Below the pieces are notes generated by a model. It was given only the letters and a program-made list of their open reading frames with translations. It had not been told where the DNA came from and made no database searches. DNA of 64,000 nt. It comes from Flavobacterium aestivum. GTDB taxonomy: Bacteria > Bacteroidota > Bacteroidia > Flavobacteriales > Flavobacteriaceae. The DNA lies in contig NZ_CP113977.2 of assembly GCF_026870175.2 (NCBI RefSeq), forward strand, positions 2,480,001-2,544,000, given 5' to 3'. Numbering within the stretch: position 1 is the stretch's first letter; every line of letters starts with the position of its first letter. Shown here one piece after another: positions 52,315 through 61,770 of the stretch. The position numbers and the translations under genes are program-made.

Positions 52315-54159
52315 TTAGTTGATTATTATTTTTTTATTGATAGATTTTGAATCGTTGGTTATTTTAATCAAATAAATTCCTTTTGGAATGTTTGTTATTG
52401 ATACCGAAGATTGGGTAAGGTTTTCTTTTTTATAAATATTTTGCCCCAATAATGATAAGATTTCAATAGAGTATTCCTTGTTTGAATTGTTGTAATAAAC
52501 GGTGCAATTTCCATTTGAAGGATTTGGGTAAATTGTAAAATCACTAGAATCTGAAACTGTTTCATTTTTTACTTCTTTAACATTCATTCGGCTTCCAAGA
52601 TCAGTACAAGTATCTGTAGTGAAAGAATCCCATTGAGCAGATAAATTAAATGTTGTGCTTGGCGAAGTGACAGTAGATTTTCTTCTTAAAGTTACATCGG
52701 CAGCAAAGTTTGCGGTTCCTCCATTGAAAGTTCCAATAATATCAATTAGTACTCCATTTTTAAATAAACCAATGGCATCGTTTCCGTTAAAATTCAACTC
52801 GGTTGCTGATGTTGAAAAATTCGCAAAACTTGGAGGATAACAAGTTGATGAGATAGAACTGTTTACTATAATGAACTTACTGCCACTATTTAGAGTGCCT
52901 GATAAATTTAGTCCTGTACTCCATGGACCACTACCGTTGGTTTGTTTTTTGATGGAATAAATGGATAAATTAACTGGAGCTGCAGTTGAATTTGCAATTT
53001 CAAGAGCTTTATTAAAGGAAGAACCTTCAATGTATTCAGAAAAAAGTAAATCTGTAGCAGTAGTCTCGTTACCGTTTGTTGTTGCTGTTACTGTATTGCT
53101 TGGTGCTGATGTATTTCCTGCGGCATCATTTGCATTTATATAAAATGAATAGTTTGTTGAAGCTGTTAGTCCAGTGATGGTAGCTGTTAGCCCTGTTACG
53201 TTGGTTTTTAAGACATTGTTCATATAAATATTGTATCCGCTTACTCCAATATTATCTGTTGATGCTGACCAACTTAATGTAACTGATGTCGCAGTTTTTG
53301 ATGTGACAACTAAGCTTGCGGGTGCAGTTGGACTTTGTGTATCCGAGATAGGTGTTGAACCCCAAATAGCCTGAACATATTCCGGGTGATCTATATAAGG
53401 GTTACGATTGTTTTGTCGGGCATAAATCGCATTATTTCTGGCAATTTCTCTTGCGCTTACAGGATCTTGCGCGTTCCAGGCTAATAGCGTGTTTAAGAAT
53501 GCAGTAGTAAAAACTTTATTGCTTGATCCATCAAACATAGGATAAGGATAAGTAGCAACGGTATTCTCATATCGGGTTGCGAAATAGAAATACATTCTGG
53601 CAATGTCTCCTTTGAATTCATTTATAGGTTCGAAAACGGTTCCTGTATATCCAGCCACAGAACTTGAACCCAGTTTTCCGCCATTTAGAGAGACCCAGCT
53701 AGCTGTTGAAACGGTTCCGTGAGGATAATTTGATCGTTGCCCGTTTACTTTTCCGTCTGTTGGTGTAATAAAATGGGCATCTGAAACCATTGGAGCGGCC
53801 GAATTAAATACCGATTGTGGTATTATATGTTCTCTGTTGTAGCAATCTCCTTCTTTAGAATAAGTGCCACATCTTTGTGTTGATCCAGAAGTATAATTGT
53901 ACGGATCTGCACCTGTTGGTTTTTCGGAATACATGTCTAATATAGTTCCGTCATTTTCATAAAAATTATCAATATCAGAAGTTTGGTAAGTGGTATATAA
54001 ACCAGCATAACCATTGTCCGTATGGTTTTTTATGATATTGTAGAGTTGCGTTTTCAGGGTATATCCTGAACCTGTTGCTGTCGTGTAATAACCATTTGGG
54101 ATTTGTGCTATCCCAATTGTTATGGATAATAAAAATAATAAAGAGTAGATTTTTTTCAT
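52315..54159 (-). CDS. Secreted endonuclease I with Fn3, lamin-tail and T9SS domains
   Basis: A 614-residue exported nuclease (signal peptide about 1-18). The endonuclease I (EndA/NucM) domain spans about 20-270, with the His metal motif NREHIIPQSVF and the substrate loop NGQRSNYPHG. An Fn3 domain (about 275-362, TATSVTLSWSASTDNIGVSGY type) is followed by a lamin-tail domain (about 368-500, DLLFSEYIEGSSFNKALEIAN) and a type A T9SS sorting domain (about 540-614, YPNPSNGNCTV ... KIIIN). It probably degrades extracellular DNA and RNA for nutrition, delivered by T9SS. Confidence 0.93.
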   Translation of the reverse strand: MKKIYSLLFLLSITIGIAQIPNGYYTTATGSGYTLKTQLYNIIKNHTDNGYAGLYTTYQTSDIDNFYENDGTILDMYSEKPTGADPYNYTSGSTQRCGTYSKEGDCYNREHIIPQSVFNSAAPMVSDAHFITPTDGKVNGQRSNYPHGTVSTASWVSLNGGKLGSSSVAGYTGTVFEPINEFKGDIARMYFYFATRYENTVATYPYPMFDGSSNKVFTTAFLNTLLAWNAQDPVSAREIARNNAIYARQNNRNPYIDHPEYVQAIWGSTPISDTQSPTAPASLVVTSKTATSVTLSWSASTDNIGVSGYNIYMNNVLKTNVTGLTATITGLTASTNYSFYINANDAAGNTSAPSNTVTATTNGNETTATDLLFSEYIEGSSFNKALEIANSTAAPVNLSIYSIKKQTNGSGPWSTGLNLSGTLNSGSKFIIVNSSISSTCYPPSFANFSTSATELNFNGNDAIGLFKNGVLIDIIGTFNGGTANFAADVTLRRKSTVTSPSTTFNLSAQWDSFTTDTCTDLGSRMNVKEVKNETVSDSSDFTIYPNPSNGNCTVYYNNSNKEYSIEILSLLGQNIYKKENLTQSSVSITNIPKGIYLIKITNDSKSINKKIIIN

Positions 54160-54328
54160 AATATAAAATTTAAATTATAAGAAATTAATTACTACAAGCA
54201 ATATTAGTAAGAAGTGTCTTAAGACAAATTTAACTTTTTTTATATTATGAAAGGTTAAGAGAAGGTAATTAAATTATGTTTTTTCGTACATTAAAAATAA
54301 AAATGGCTAAATATTGACTATTTTGGGA

Positions 54329-55846
54329 TTATTTCGTTTTAGGAAATGGTTTGTTTTGGTAAGCTCCTAAATCAGGTGGCAACGTTCTGGTAATCCCCAG
54401 TATATCAAGCGGAATTAAATATGCCGGATTTCCTTTTGCGAAAGCGGATGATGTATTGTCTATATTAAAATTATTCAAATTGGCATTTAAGAATTTTGGG
54501 TCTTTATTGGTAATAATTGCATTGTAATGTACGGGATCAGTGTCAAACTGATAATTAGGATCCTTGGTGTTGTTGGACTTAATTAGGCAATTATTGAATT
54601 GGTATTCGAAGGCAGCTCCTGTTTTTTTACTTAAAAGCATTTCGTTTGAATAAGAACCATAAATAATGCAATTGTTGAATGTAGCGGCTGTGAGATCTTT
54701 GGTTTCGGGAGTGGCACCTGCGCTATTATTACTGATGAATAACGCCACTTGTTCTGGACTTGACCAATTGTTGTTGAAGGTGCAATGTGTGAACTTGTAA
54801 TTTCCTCCGTATGTACAGGCTAAACTGGCTTGTCCTGCATAATTAATGGCTACATTCTCTCCTTCTATCAACGCATTTTTGGCTTGAATTCCGTAATGGG
54901 TACAGTTGTAAATCTGTGTGTTTTTTATAGAAACGGTTGTTCCGTCATTATTATCGATTAGTAATCCAACCGTAGCGTTTTTGAGTGTAAGGTTTTGGAT
55001 TTTATTATTAGTACTTCCGTTTTGTAGCCAAACAGTTCCCCATTGCCCTGGTACATAAGCAAAATCGGGCTGTAAACGATCACTGCCAAAAAGGACTTCA
55101 TTTTCTAGTTTATCTGTGGTAGAAGTAGTTCCGTTTATGTGTATTGAAGCGTTTTTTGGTACGATAAGCCCTGAGTCCGAATGAAAATAAACTCTGGCTC
55201 CGGGATCAAAAGTTACGGTTTCTCCTTCAGGGACGGCAGCATATCCATAAATAACGTAAGGCTTTTTGTTGGTGAAAAGGAGTTCATTACCATGAATTGG
55301 ATCGTTTTTATCCAAATAAAAACCATTTATTTTTTCATTACCAATTGGGAGTGTTTCTGTGGTTCCGTCAGCATTGCGGTTAGGATATAATAAAATAGCG
55401 TCTTGTACTAAAGTTACTAATTCCACTTTTTGAAGATTAGCTCCAGCGTCAAACTCAATTTGATCGGTATATAAAAATTCTGTTGGGTTAGTAACGTTGC
55501 TTTCTACAGTTGTTTCTATAAAAATATACAAACTGTCTTTTGCCAATAGTGTTACATTTTCGAACATCTTACCTTGATTGCCTTGTGCACCATCAACGCT
55601 CATTCGGTATTTTGAGCTTAATCCTTTGTTGAATTTTATTGTTGGAATTGAAATATCATTTTTAGAATGGTTATAGACTTTTAGGGTATAGGTGCTAGAA
55701 CTTAAATTGGTAAAAACGGTATCCAGATAGACAGTGTCTTTTGAGAAAGTCAAATCACCAGTACTGGCTACGGTCTCAAAATCACTACGACAAGAGCAAA
55801 ATGAAAGTGCTATTCCAATTAAAAATAATAAGGTGATGTGGCGCAT
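54329..55846 (-). CDS. Lipoprotein with predicted right-handed beta-helix
   Basis: A 505-residue lipoprotein (lipobox SFCSC, Cys about 19). An N-terminal beta-sandwich (about 30-150, DTVYLDTVFTNLSSSTYTLK with repeated TIKFN-type strands) precedes a Ser/Asn-rich parallel beta-helix (about 255-470) with repeated VxIKNTQIYNCTHYGIQ and THCTFNNNW-like turns. The C-terminus is LDILGITRTLPPDLGAYQN, where 'PDLGAYQ' closes many right-handed beta-helix proteins. No catalytic residues of pectinase type can be placed. Probably a surface-exposed protein, role unknown. Confidence 0.78.
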   Translation of the reverse strand: MRHITLLFLIGIALSFCSCRSDFETVASTGDLTFSKDTVYLDTVFTNLSSSTYTLKVYNHSKNDISIPTIKFNKGLSSKYRMSVDGAQGNQGKMFENVTLLAKDSLYIFIETTVESNVTNPTEFLYTDQIEFDAGANLQKVELVTLVQDAILLYPNRNADGTTETLPIGNEKINGFYLDKNDPIHGNELLFTNKKPYVIYGYAAVPEGETVTFDPGARVYFHSDSGLIVPKNASIHINGTTSTTDKLENEVLFGSDRLQPDFAYVPGQWGTVWLQNGSTNNKIQNLTLKNATVGLLIDNNDGTTVSIKNTQIYNCTHYGIQAKNALIEGENVAINYAGQASLACTYGGNYKFTHCTFNNNWSSPEQVALFISNNSAGATPETKDLTAATFNNCIIYGSYSNEMLLSKKTGAAFEYQFNNCLIKSNNTKDPNYQFDTDPVHYNAIITNKDPKFLNANLNNFNIDNTSSAFAKGNPAYLIPLDILGITRTLPPDLGAYQNKPFPKTK

Positions 55847-56083
55847 TTGGTTTTGTTATTTTTTGTAAAAATAGGAATAAATTAGATTTGTAAGATTGTT
55901 TGACGCTTTAGATTTTTTATTTCTATTTTGGATTGATTATTTGTGTCATTCATGAGTATAAATAGATTAAAAAAGTACGAGAATAGTGCTAATATAGTAT
56001 AAAAAATGTTCAATTTTTATTGATCTATATTGAATAGATAAATGGTATTAATGTATTTTTACATTCTTTAAAAATTAAAAGTA

Positions 56084-56512
56084 ATGACAATAGACAAAGA
56101 TAAAATACTAGAATATTGCAATCAGTTTTCTAAAAACACATTGATGGAAACGTTGAAAATAGAGTTTGTAGATGCAGGTGATGGATTTCTAGTTGCCAAA
56201 ATGCCGGTTAATTCTTTGGTACACCAACCCATGGGATTGTTACACGGAGGTGCTTCGGTGGCTTTGGCAGAAAGTGTGGGAAGTGCAGCTTCGCATTTTT
56301 TTATTAATGATAAAGAACAGGAAGTACGCGGAATTGAGATTTCGGCTAATCATTTAAGAAGTATTCGTGAAGGTGTTGTTTTTGGAACAGCCCGTATTAT
56401 CCACAAGGGGAGAAGTTTACATCTTTGGGAAATAAAAATAACGGATGAGGCAGGGAATTTAATTTCGCTTTGCAAATTAACCAATATGGTTTTGACGAAA
56501 GAGAAAAAGTAG
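56084..56512 (+). CDS. Hotdog-fold thioesterase, likely DHNA-CoA hydrolase (MenI-like)
   Basis: A 142-residue hotdog thioesterase. Landmarks are VHQPMGLLHGGASVALAESVGSAA, containing the HGG motif with the catalytic acidic residue AE, and the last strands EIKITDEAGNLISLCKLTN. The family includes PaaI and MenI (1,4-dihydroxy-2-naphthoyl-CoA thioesterase of menaquinone synthesis). The start of an isochorismate synthase gene 1 bp downstream supports the MenI role. The start codon follows A-rich sequence without a Shine-Dalgarno. Confidence 0.82.
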   Translation: MTIDKDKILEYCNQFSKNTLMETLKIEFVDAGDGFLVAKMPVNSLVHQPMGLLHGGASVALAESVGSAASHFFINDKEQEVRGIEISANHLRSIREGVVFGTARIIHKGRSLHLWEIKITDEAGNLISLCKLTNMVLTKEKK

Positions 56513-56513
56513 T

Positions 56514-57572
56514 ATGAGTGATTTTTTTGAAAAAGTTAGAGAGCAACAGGAGCAAAAACTTCCTTTCGTATTGTATTGCAAACCCAATTCAGATACGATA
56601 ATCGGAATGTTTCAGCATAACGACACATTGTTTAATGTAGTTGATTTTACTGAGAAAGGATTTGTATTTGCTTCTTTCGATGGAAATAAAACGCATTTGA
56701 TTCCCGAAAATGAATCGGAAATAATTGGAGTTGCATGGGAAAAAGGAGGGGTTGAAATTTCAGGGCAAAAGAGCGAACTTCCGAGTGTTTCAGAAAAAAA
56801 TGATTTTGAAAAGTTAGTTTCTAAAGGGATTCAAGCCATAGAAAACCAAGATTTTAAGAAAGTAGTTCTTTCTCGAAAAGAAATAGTACCACTGGAAAGT
56901 TTTGATTTGGTTGCTACTTTCGAAAAGTTGGTCCGATTGTATACCAATACTTTTGTGTATTGCTTTTATCACCCTAAAGTTGGAGTATGGCTTGGTGCAA
57001 CTCCGGAGCAATTGGTAAAAGCTAATGTGAATGTTTTTGAAACAATGGCTTTGGCAGGGACACAAAAAGATTATGGCTCTGATAAAATTACATGGGAAAA
57101 GAAAGAAAGAGAAGAACAACAATATGTTACCGATTATATTGTAGATCAGCTACAAGAGGTAGCTTTGGAGGTTTCGGTTACTGAACCTTATAGTGTAAAA
57201 GCAGGGAGCGTTTGGCACTTGAAAACGGATATTTGGGGTGTTTTGAATGCAGGTTTCAGTTTGAAACAAGTTGTTCATTTATTGCATCCAACCCCAGCAG
57301 TTTGTGGATTGCCAAAAGAAATTTCAAAAAATTTTATTTTGGAAAATGAAAATTATGACCGAGCTTTCTATACTGGATTTTTGGGCGAATTGAATTCAAG
57401 TTTTGCAGTTGATTCAGTTAGTTCAGATCTTTTTGTGAATTTGCGATGTATGCAAATTAGTGACTCGAAAGCACACCTGTATATGGGATGTGGAATAACC
57501 AAAGACAGTATTCCTGAAAATGAATGGATGGAAAGTGTAAATAAGTCAATGACGATGAAGAGAGTTTTTTAG
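56514..57572 (+). CDS. menF: Isochorismate synthase (MenF/EntC family)
   Basis: A 352-residue chorismate-utilising enzyme, making isochorismate as the first step to menaquinone. The C-terminal ADCS-like domain has KVVLSRKE, AGTQKDYG, HPTPAVCGLPKEISK and ENYDRAFYTGFLGE, with RCMQI near the end. The N-terminus (about 1-90) is the usual variable part; length is typical for Bacteroidota. Chorismate synthases for anthranilate or salicylate share the fold, so the exact reaction is inferred. It is 1 bp after the MenI-like gene. Confidence 0.87.
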   Translation: MSDFFEKVREQQEQKLPFVLYCKPNSDTIIGMFQHNDTLFNVVDFTEKGFVFASFDGNKTHLIPENESEIIGVAWEKGGVEISGQKSELPSVSEKNDFEKLVSKGIQAIENQDFKKVVLSRKEIVPLESFDLVATFEKLVRLYTNTFVYCFYHPKVGVWLGATPEQLVKANVNVFETMALAGTQKDYGSDKITWEKKEREEQQYVTDYIVDQLQEVALEVSVTEPYSVKAGSVWHLKTDIWGVLNAGFSLKQVVHLLHPTPAVCGLPKEISKNFILENENYDRAFYTGFLGELNSSFAVDSVSSDLFVNLRCMQISDSKAHLYMGCGITKDSIPENEWMESVNKSMTMKRVF

Positions 57573-57613
57573 ACAGTAGATTTTGTATTGAAAATAATTA
57601 AATAAAAAAATAA

Positions 57614-58330
57614 ATGAAATTAGATATACTAGCTTTTGGCGCACATCCGGATGATGTAGAATTGGGATGTGCCGGAACAATCTTAAAAGAGATTTCTTTA
57701 GGTAAAACAGTAGGGATTGTTGATTTGACCCGTGGAGAACTTGGTACTCGAGGTTCAGCCGAGATTCGCGATCAGGAAGCAAATGCTGCTGCAAAAATAT
57801 TAGGGGTTTCTGTTAGGGAAAATTTGAGTATGCGAGATGGTTTTTTTGTAAATGACGAAAAACATCAGTTGCAAGTCATTCAAATGATTCGAAAATACCA
57901 ACCAGAGATCGTATTGTGCAATGCTATAGATGATAGACATATCGATCATGGCAAAGGCAGCAAATTGGTATCGGATGCTTGTTTTTTATCTGGCTTGCAA
58001 AAAATCGAAACGACTTTGGATGGTGTCATTCAAAAAGCTTGGAGACCCAAAGTGGTGTATCATTATATACAATGGAAAAACATAGAGCCAGATTTTGTAG
58101 TAGACATAACTGGATTTACGGAAACTAAGATAGAATCGATACTGGCATATCGTTCGCAGTTTTATGATCCAAATTCAAAAGAACCAGAGTCTCCAATATC
58201 GAGTAAAAACTTCATGGAAAGCCTAAGTTATCGTTCTAGAGATCTAGGTAGGCTAACTGGAGTAGAATATGCTGAAGGTTTTACAGTAGAGAGATGTTTG
58301 GCTGTCAATAGTTTAGGAAATTTGATGTAA
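57614..58330 (+). CDS. bshB1: Bacillithiol biosynthesis deacetylase BshB1
   Basis: A 238-residue LmbE/PIG-L zinc deacetylase. The AHPDDVELGCAGT motif (His11, Asp13, Asp14) and DDRHIDHGKGS motif (His113 region) place the zinc ligands, and TRGELGTRGSAEIRDQEA is the BshB1-type loop. It removes acetate from N-acetylglucosaminyl-malate in bacillithiol synthesis. It follows menF by 41 bp and ends just before the tRNA promoter. Flavobacteria commonly use bacillithiol in place of glutathione. Confidence 0.93.
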   Translation: MKLDILAFGAHPDDVELGCAGTILKEISLGKTVGIVDLTRGELGTRGSAEIRDQEANAAAKILGVSVRENLSMRDGFFVNDEKHQLQVIQMIRKYQPEIVLCNAIDDRHIDHGKGSKLVSDACFLSGLQKIETTLDGVIQKAWRPKVVYHYIQWKNIEPDFVVDITGFTETKIESILAYRSQFYDPNSKEPESPISSKNFMESLSYRSRDLGRLTGVEYAEGFTVERCLAVNSLGNLM

Positions 58331-58358
58331 TTTTTTTTAAATTTTTTGATTTTTTTGT

Positions 58359-58388
58359 TTGGATAAGTAAACATTTGTTCTATCTTTG
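58359..58388 (+). promoter_or_regulatory. tRNA-His promoter
   Basis: TTG (58359-58361) and TATCTTTG (58381-58388) spaced 19 nt, about 20 nt before the tRNA 5' end. Confidence 0.7.
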
Positions 58389-58408
58389 CAACCGCTAAGA
58401 GCAAAAAT

Positions 58409-58483
58409 GGTGGTTGTAGCTCAGCTGGTTAGAGCATCGGTTTGTGGTGCCGAGGGTCGCCGGTTCGAACCCGGTCATCCACC
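58409..58483 (+). tRNA. tRNA-His (GTG anticodon)
   Basis: The cloverleaf can be drawn by eye: acceptor GTGGTTG (58410-58416) with CATCCAC (58476-58482, one U.U mismatch); D-arm GCTC-AGCTGGTTA-GAGC; anticodon arm TCGGT-TTGTGGT-GCCGA with GTG at 58444-58446; T-arm GCCGG-TTCGAAC-CCGGT. The extra 5' G (58409) opposite the C discriminator (58483) is the identity element of tRNA-His. CCA is not encoded. Confidence 0.97.
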
Positions 58484-58492
58484 CAAAAGTCA

Positions 58493-58520
58493 AAAGCCTT
58501 GAAGAAATTCAAGGCTTTTT
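58493..58520 (+). terminator. Terminator of tRNA-His
   Basis: AAAGCCTTGAA (58493-58503) and TTCAAGGCTTT (58508-58518) with a T-run beyond. Confidence 0.93.
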
Positions 58521-58691
58521 TTGTGGAATAAAGTTTCCTTCTGTTTTTTAAATCTATAATGAGTTCTTGGTAATTAAAAGGGGTTTGTTTTTCTTTGTTA
58601 TTAGCTTTCTATCCGTCTAATACAATGCCAAAAGGATTTTAGATATTCAAAGTAAAAAGATCTCACAACAAAAGTTAAGAATTAAGCAAAA

Positions 58692-59555
58692 ATGGAAAAC
58701 ATTCCAATAAGGCATATTCATGAAATCCAGAAAGAACCCAACTTGTCTGGAAGATTTAGCATAAGGGATATTCAAGTGTTGCTAGAAGGCAAAGACATGG
58801 TTCAGGAACTTCACAGGCACGATTTTTTCTATATGCTAGTTTTGGAAAAAGGTTCGGGTTATCACGAGATAGACTTTACAGAATATGAGATTTGTAATCA
58901 TTCTGTATTCTTAATGCGTCCAGGACAGGTGCATCAGCTTACTTTGAAGGCTGGAAGTACAGGATATTTAATTCATTTTAAAACAGAATTCTTTTATTCC
59001 CAAAGCAAGTTATCGCAACAACTTTTGCGCAAGGTAAGTCACATCAACTTTTGCAATCTTGATGATAGTGGATTTAAAAACTTGTATACTATTTTGGCTT
59101 CCGTTTTTAAAGAGTATTGCAACAAACTGGAAGGATATGAAGAAGTGATTCAATCCAATCTCAATATTTTCTTTATAGAACTAATAAGACATCGCCAAAA
59201 CAAGAAAGCTTCCGCTACGGATAACAATCCGTATGCACAGGAACAGTTGGAAAAATTCTTAGAACTTTTGGAGGCAAATATTACCCAATATAAGCAAGTG
59301 TCTCAATATGCGGATATATTAAATCTCTCGACCTATCAACTGAATGCAATTACTAAAGAGGTTCTAGGTAAAACATGCTCAGAGCTTATAAACGAGCATA
59401 TTATATTAGAATCTAAAAGATCACTTCTCGCAACTTCTAATCAGGTTAACCAAATAGCTTATCACCTCGGCTATGACGATGTTTCCTATTTTATACGATT
59501 TTTTAAAAAACATACCGGACATTCACCGGAAGCATTCCGACGTAATTTTAAATAA
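58692..59555 (+). CDS. AraC-family regulator with cupin sensor
   Basis: A 287-residue protein. An N-terminal cupin-like AraC ligand domain (about 30-120; HRHDFFYMLVLEKGSGYHEIDF) is followed by the two helix-turn-helix motifs (about 190-285; YADILNLSTYQLNAITKEVLG and IAYHLGYDDVSYFIRFFKKH). The effector is unknown. It lies upstream of the small membrane protein and flavoprotein genes on the same strand and is the best candidate for their regulator. The start is the ATG at 58692 (MENIPIRHIHEIQ). Confidence 0.88.
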   Translation: MENIPIRHIHEIQKEPNLSGRFSIRDIQVLLEGKDMVQELHRHDFFYMLVLEKGSGYHEIDFTEYEICNHSVFLMRPGQVHQLTLKAGSTGYLIHFKTEFFYSQSKLSQQLLRKVSHINFCNLDDSGFKNLYTILASVFKEYCNKLEGYEEVIQSNLNIFFIELIRHRQNKKASATDNNPYAQEQLEKFLELLEANITQYKQVSQYADILNLSTYQLNAITKEVLGKTCSELINEHIILESKRSLLATSNQVNQIAYHLGYDDVSYFIRFFKKHTGHSPEAFRRNFK

Positions 59556-59731
59556 GTCCTATTCAATTTCATTTTTGTCCTATCCTACAGGTTTCATCAG
59601 GAAGTACTTTTGTTGAATAAATATTCAAAAAAGTAATCTGTATGAAACGTGCATAATCATTATTGGGTAAAATATACCAATGATGCTATGCAAATTACAT
59701 ATGGTCTATAAAAAACAATAAATAGCTAAAT

Positions 59732-59956
59732 ATGAAAACAAAAATGAAATTAATAGCCTCCTTAAAGATATGGATTGTAATTTATCCGTCTATCACGCTT
59801 TTTTTATATCTATTGGGAAAATCATCATTGGTACTGCCTTTGTATCAAAAAACTTTATTGCTTACACTCACATTGGTTCCTTGGGTCGTTTTTATCGGTG
59901 TTCCTTTTGTAGATTTTATAATCCGTCTGTTATCAACTAAAATCGATAAAAAATAG
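59732..59956 (+). CDS. Small membrane protein, two TM segments
   Basis: A 74-residue hydrophobic protein with two clear membrane segments (about 12-28, IWIVIYPSITLFLYLLG; about 43-66, LTLTLVPWVVFIGVPFVDFII) and a basic C-terminus. Size and layout match small DUF-type bacterial proteins found next to flavoproteins and AraC genes, but I cannot name one with confidence. It ends 6 bases before the flavoprotein start. Confidence 0.7.
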   Translation: MKTKMKLIASLKIWIVIYPSITLFLYLLGKSSLVLPLYQKTLLLTLTLVPWVVFIGVPFVDFIIRLLSTKIDKK

Positions 59957-59962
59957 TCGAGA

Positions 59963-60988
59963 GTGAAATCTGTTAAAGAGTCTTTATCTTTTTCCTCAAG
60001 ACGTGAATTTATAAAGCAAAGTGGATTTGCTTTAATAGCAATAGCTTTTCCTTTAGCAAAAAACATAAAGTATAATAAGATGAAAGTTAATAAACAATTT
60101 GATGTAATAATAGTAGGAGGTAGCTACTCAGGACTTGCAGCCGGTATGGCTTTGGGCAGGGCGCTGAAAAATGTTTTAATTATTGATAGCGGAAAACCAT
60201 GTAATGCACAAACACCTCAGTCGCATAACTTCCTTACTCAAGACGGGAAAACCCCGACCGAAATAGCAAGTTTAGGGAAACAACAAGTTCAAATGTATAG
60301 TACCGTAGCGTTTTTTAATGGATTGGCAATAAATGGTAAGAAAACTGAAAATGGTTTTGAAATTCAAATAGATTCAGGCGAAATATTTAGTGCAGAGAAA
60401 TTGATTTTTGCAACTGGAATCAAAGATGCTATGCCAGCCATTGAAGGATTTAAGGACTGTTGGGGTATTTCGGTATTGCATTGTCCTTATTGTCATGGAT
60501 ATGAAGTAAGAAATGAAAAAACCGGCATTTTAGGTAATGGAGATCATGGTTATGAACTATCGATACTAATTTCTAACTGGACAAATGATTTAGTGTTATT
60601 TACCAACGGAAAGTCAGCTTTGACAGTTGAACAAACCGAAAAACTCAAAAAGCATCACATAAAAATAGAAGAGAAGGAAGTGGGAAGATTGGAACACAGC
60701 AATGGATATCTTCAAAATATCGTTTTCAAAGACGGCACAAAGTCTTCCTTAAAAGTGATGTATTCACGCAATTCATTCAAACAACATTGCTTTATTCCGG
60801 AAACCTTAGGTTGCCAATTGACTGATGAAGGTTATATTAAAGTAGATCCTTTTCAGGAAACCACTGTTCAAGGAGTTTTTGCCTGTGGTGATAATGTAAC
60901 ACGCATTCGGACAGTTGCCAATGCTGTAGCCATGGGAACATCAGCAGGAATGACTGCGAGTAAAAAAATGATTTTAGAACAATTTTAA
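59963..60988 (+). CDS. Thioredoxin-reductase-like flavoprotein with Tat-like leader
   Basis: A 341-residue FAD/NAD(P) oxidoreductase. The FAD motif VIIVGGSYSGLAAGMALGRA (about 49-68), the active CPYC (HCPYCHGYE, about 175) and GILGNGDHGYE and the final ACGDNVTRIRT place it in the TrxR-like family. GTG 59963 gives a leader with SSRREFIKQSG then a hydrophobic run (about 10-32), a twin-arginine-like signal, so export is possible. If instead ATG 60080 (MKVNKQFD) is used the protein is cytoplasmic. It probably belongs to the AraC-regulated unit. Confidence 0.82.
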   Translation: MKSVKESLSFSSRREFIKQSGFALIAIAFPLAKNIKYNKMKVNKQFDVIIVGGSYSGLAAGMALGRALKNVLIIDSGKPCNAQTPQSHNFLTQDGKTPTEIASLGKQQVQMYSTVAFFNGLAINGKKTENGFEIQIDSGEIFSAEKLIFATGIKDAMPAIEGFKDCWGISVLHCPYCHGYEVRNEKTGILGNGDHGYELSILISNWTNDLVLFTNGKSALTVEQTEKLKKHHIKIEEKEVGRLEHSNGYLQNIVFKDGTKSSLKVMYSRNSFKQHCFIPETLGCQLTDEGYIKVDPFQETTVQGVFACGDNVTRIRTVANAVAMGTSAGMTASKKMILEQF

Positions 60989-60999
60989 AAGTAACGATT

Positions 61000-61635
61000 A
61001 TGAATAAAGCCTGGGATAAAGAATATAAAAACATGTGGGAGGAGCGATACAAAGAAGTCGAGTTTGCTTACGGTAAAGAACCTAATGTTTTTTTTAAAGA
61101 ATGGATTCAAAAAATTGAACCAAAATCTATATTGATGCCAGCAGATGGCGAAGGTCGCAACGGAGTGTTTGCAGCACAATTGGGTTGGGAAGTAACATCA
61201 TTTGATTTGAGTGAAGAAGGAAAGTCAAAGACAATGGAATTTGCAAAAGAAATGAATGTTAGCTTGGATTATATTGTTGGTGACTTGGAACAACTTGAGT
61301 TTGAAAATGAGTCATTTGATGCCATAGGTTTGATTTATGCTCATTTCTCTGCCTCAAAAAAATCAATTTTGCACAAGAAATTAAATGAATATCTTAAACC
61401 GGGAGGAATGGTTATTTTTGAGGCTTTCAGTAAAAAGCATAAAGAGCTAAATGAACTCAACTCTAAAGTGGGTGGTCCAAAAGATATTAATATGTTGTTT
61501 TCTATAGCAGAAATAAAAGCTGATTTCGAAAATTATGATATAGCGGTACTGGAGGAGAAAGAAATCATTTTGGATGAAGGCAAGTATCATATTGGTAAAG
61601 GTTCAGTGATCCGATTTGTTGGAATAAAAAAATAA
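61000..61635 (+). CDS. Class I SAM-dependent methyltransferase
   Basis: A 211-residue Rossmann methyltransferase. Motif I is the variant LMPADGEGRNGVFAAQLG (usual DxGxGxG altered to ADGEGRNG), followed by TSFDLSEEG, YIVGDLEQLEF and LKPGGMVIFEAF. It resembles the TehB/thiopurine methyltransferase-like group of small-molecule methyltransferases. The substrate is unknown. It starts 11 bp after the flavoprotein stop, so it is probably in the same transcript. Confidence 0.85.
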   Translation: MNKAWDKEYKNMWEERYKEVEFAYGKEPNVFFKEWIQKIEPKSILMPADGEGRNGVFAAQLGWEVTSFDLSEEGKSKTMEFAKEMNVSLDYIVGDLEQLEFENESFDAIGLIYAHFSASKKSILHKKLNEYLKPGGMVIFEAFSKKHKELNELNSKVGGPKDINMLFSIAEIKADFENYDIAVLEEKEIILDEGKYHIGKGSVIRFVGIKK

Positions 61636-61770
61636 GTTGTCAAAGTACATCATAGGCTAGAGGATTGCTCTTAGCAATAATTTGATTATTAATCAGAACA
61701 CTAAACATTAGCAAGTTTCGGATTTTAGGACTGCAAATTTCTTTCGATCTTTACATTATAAAATCTAAAC

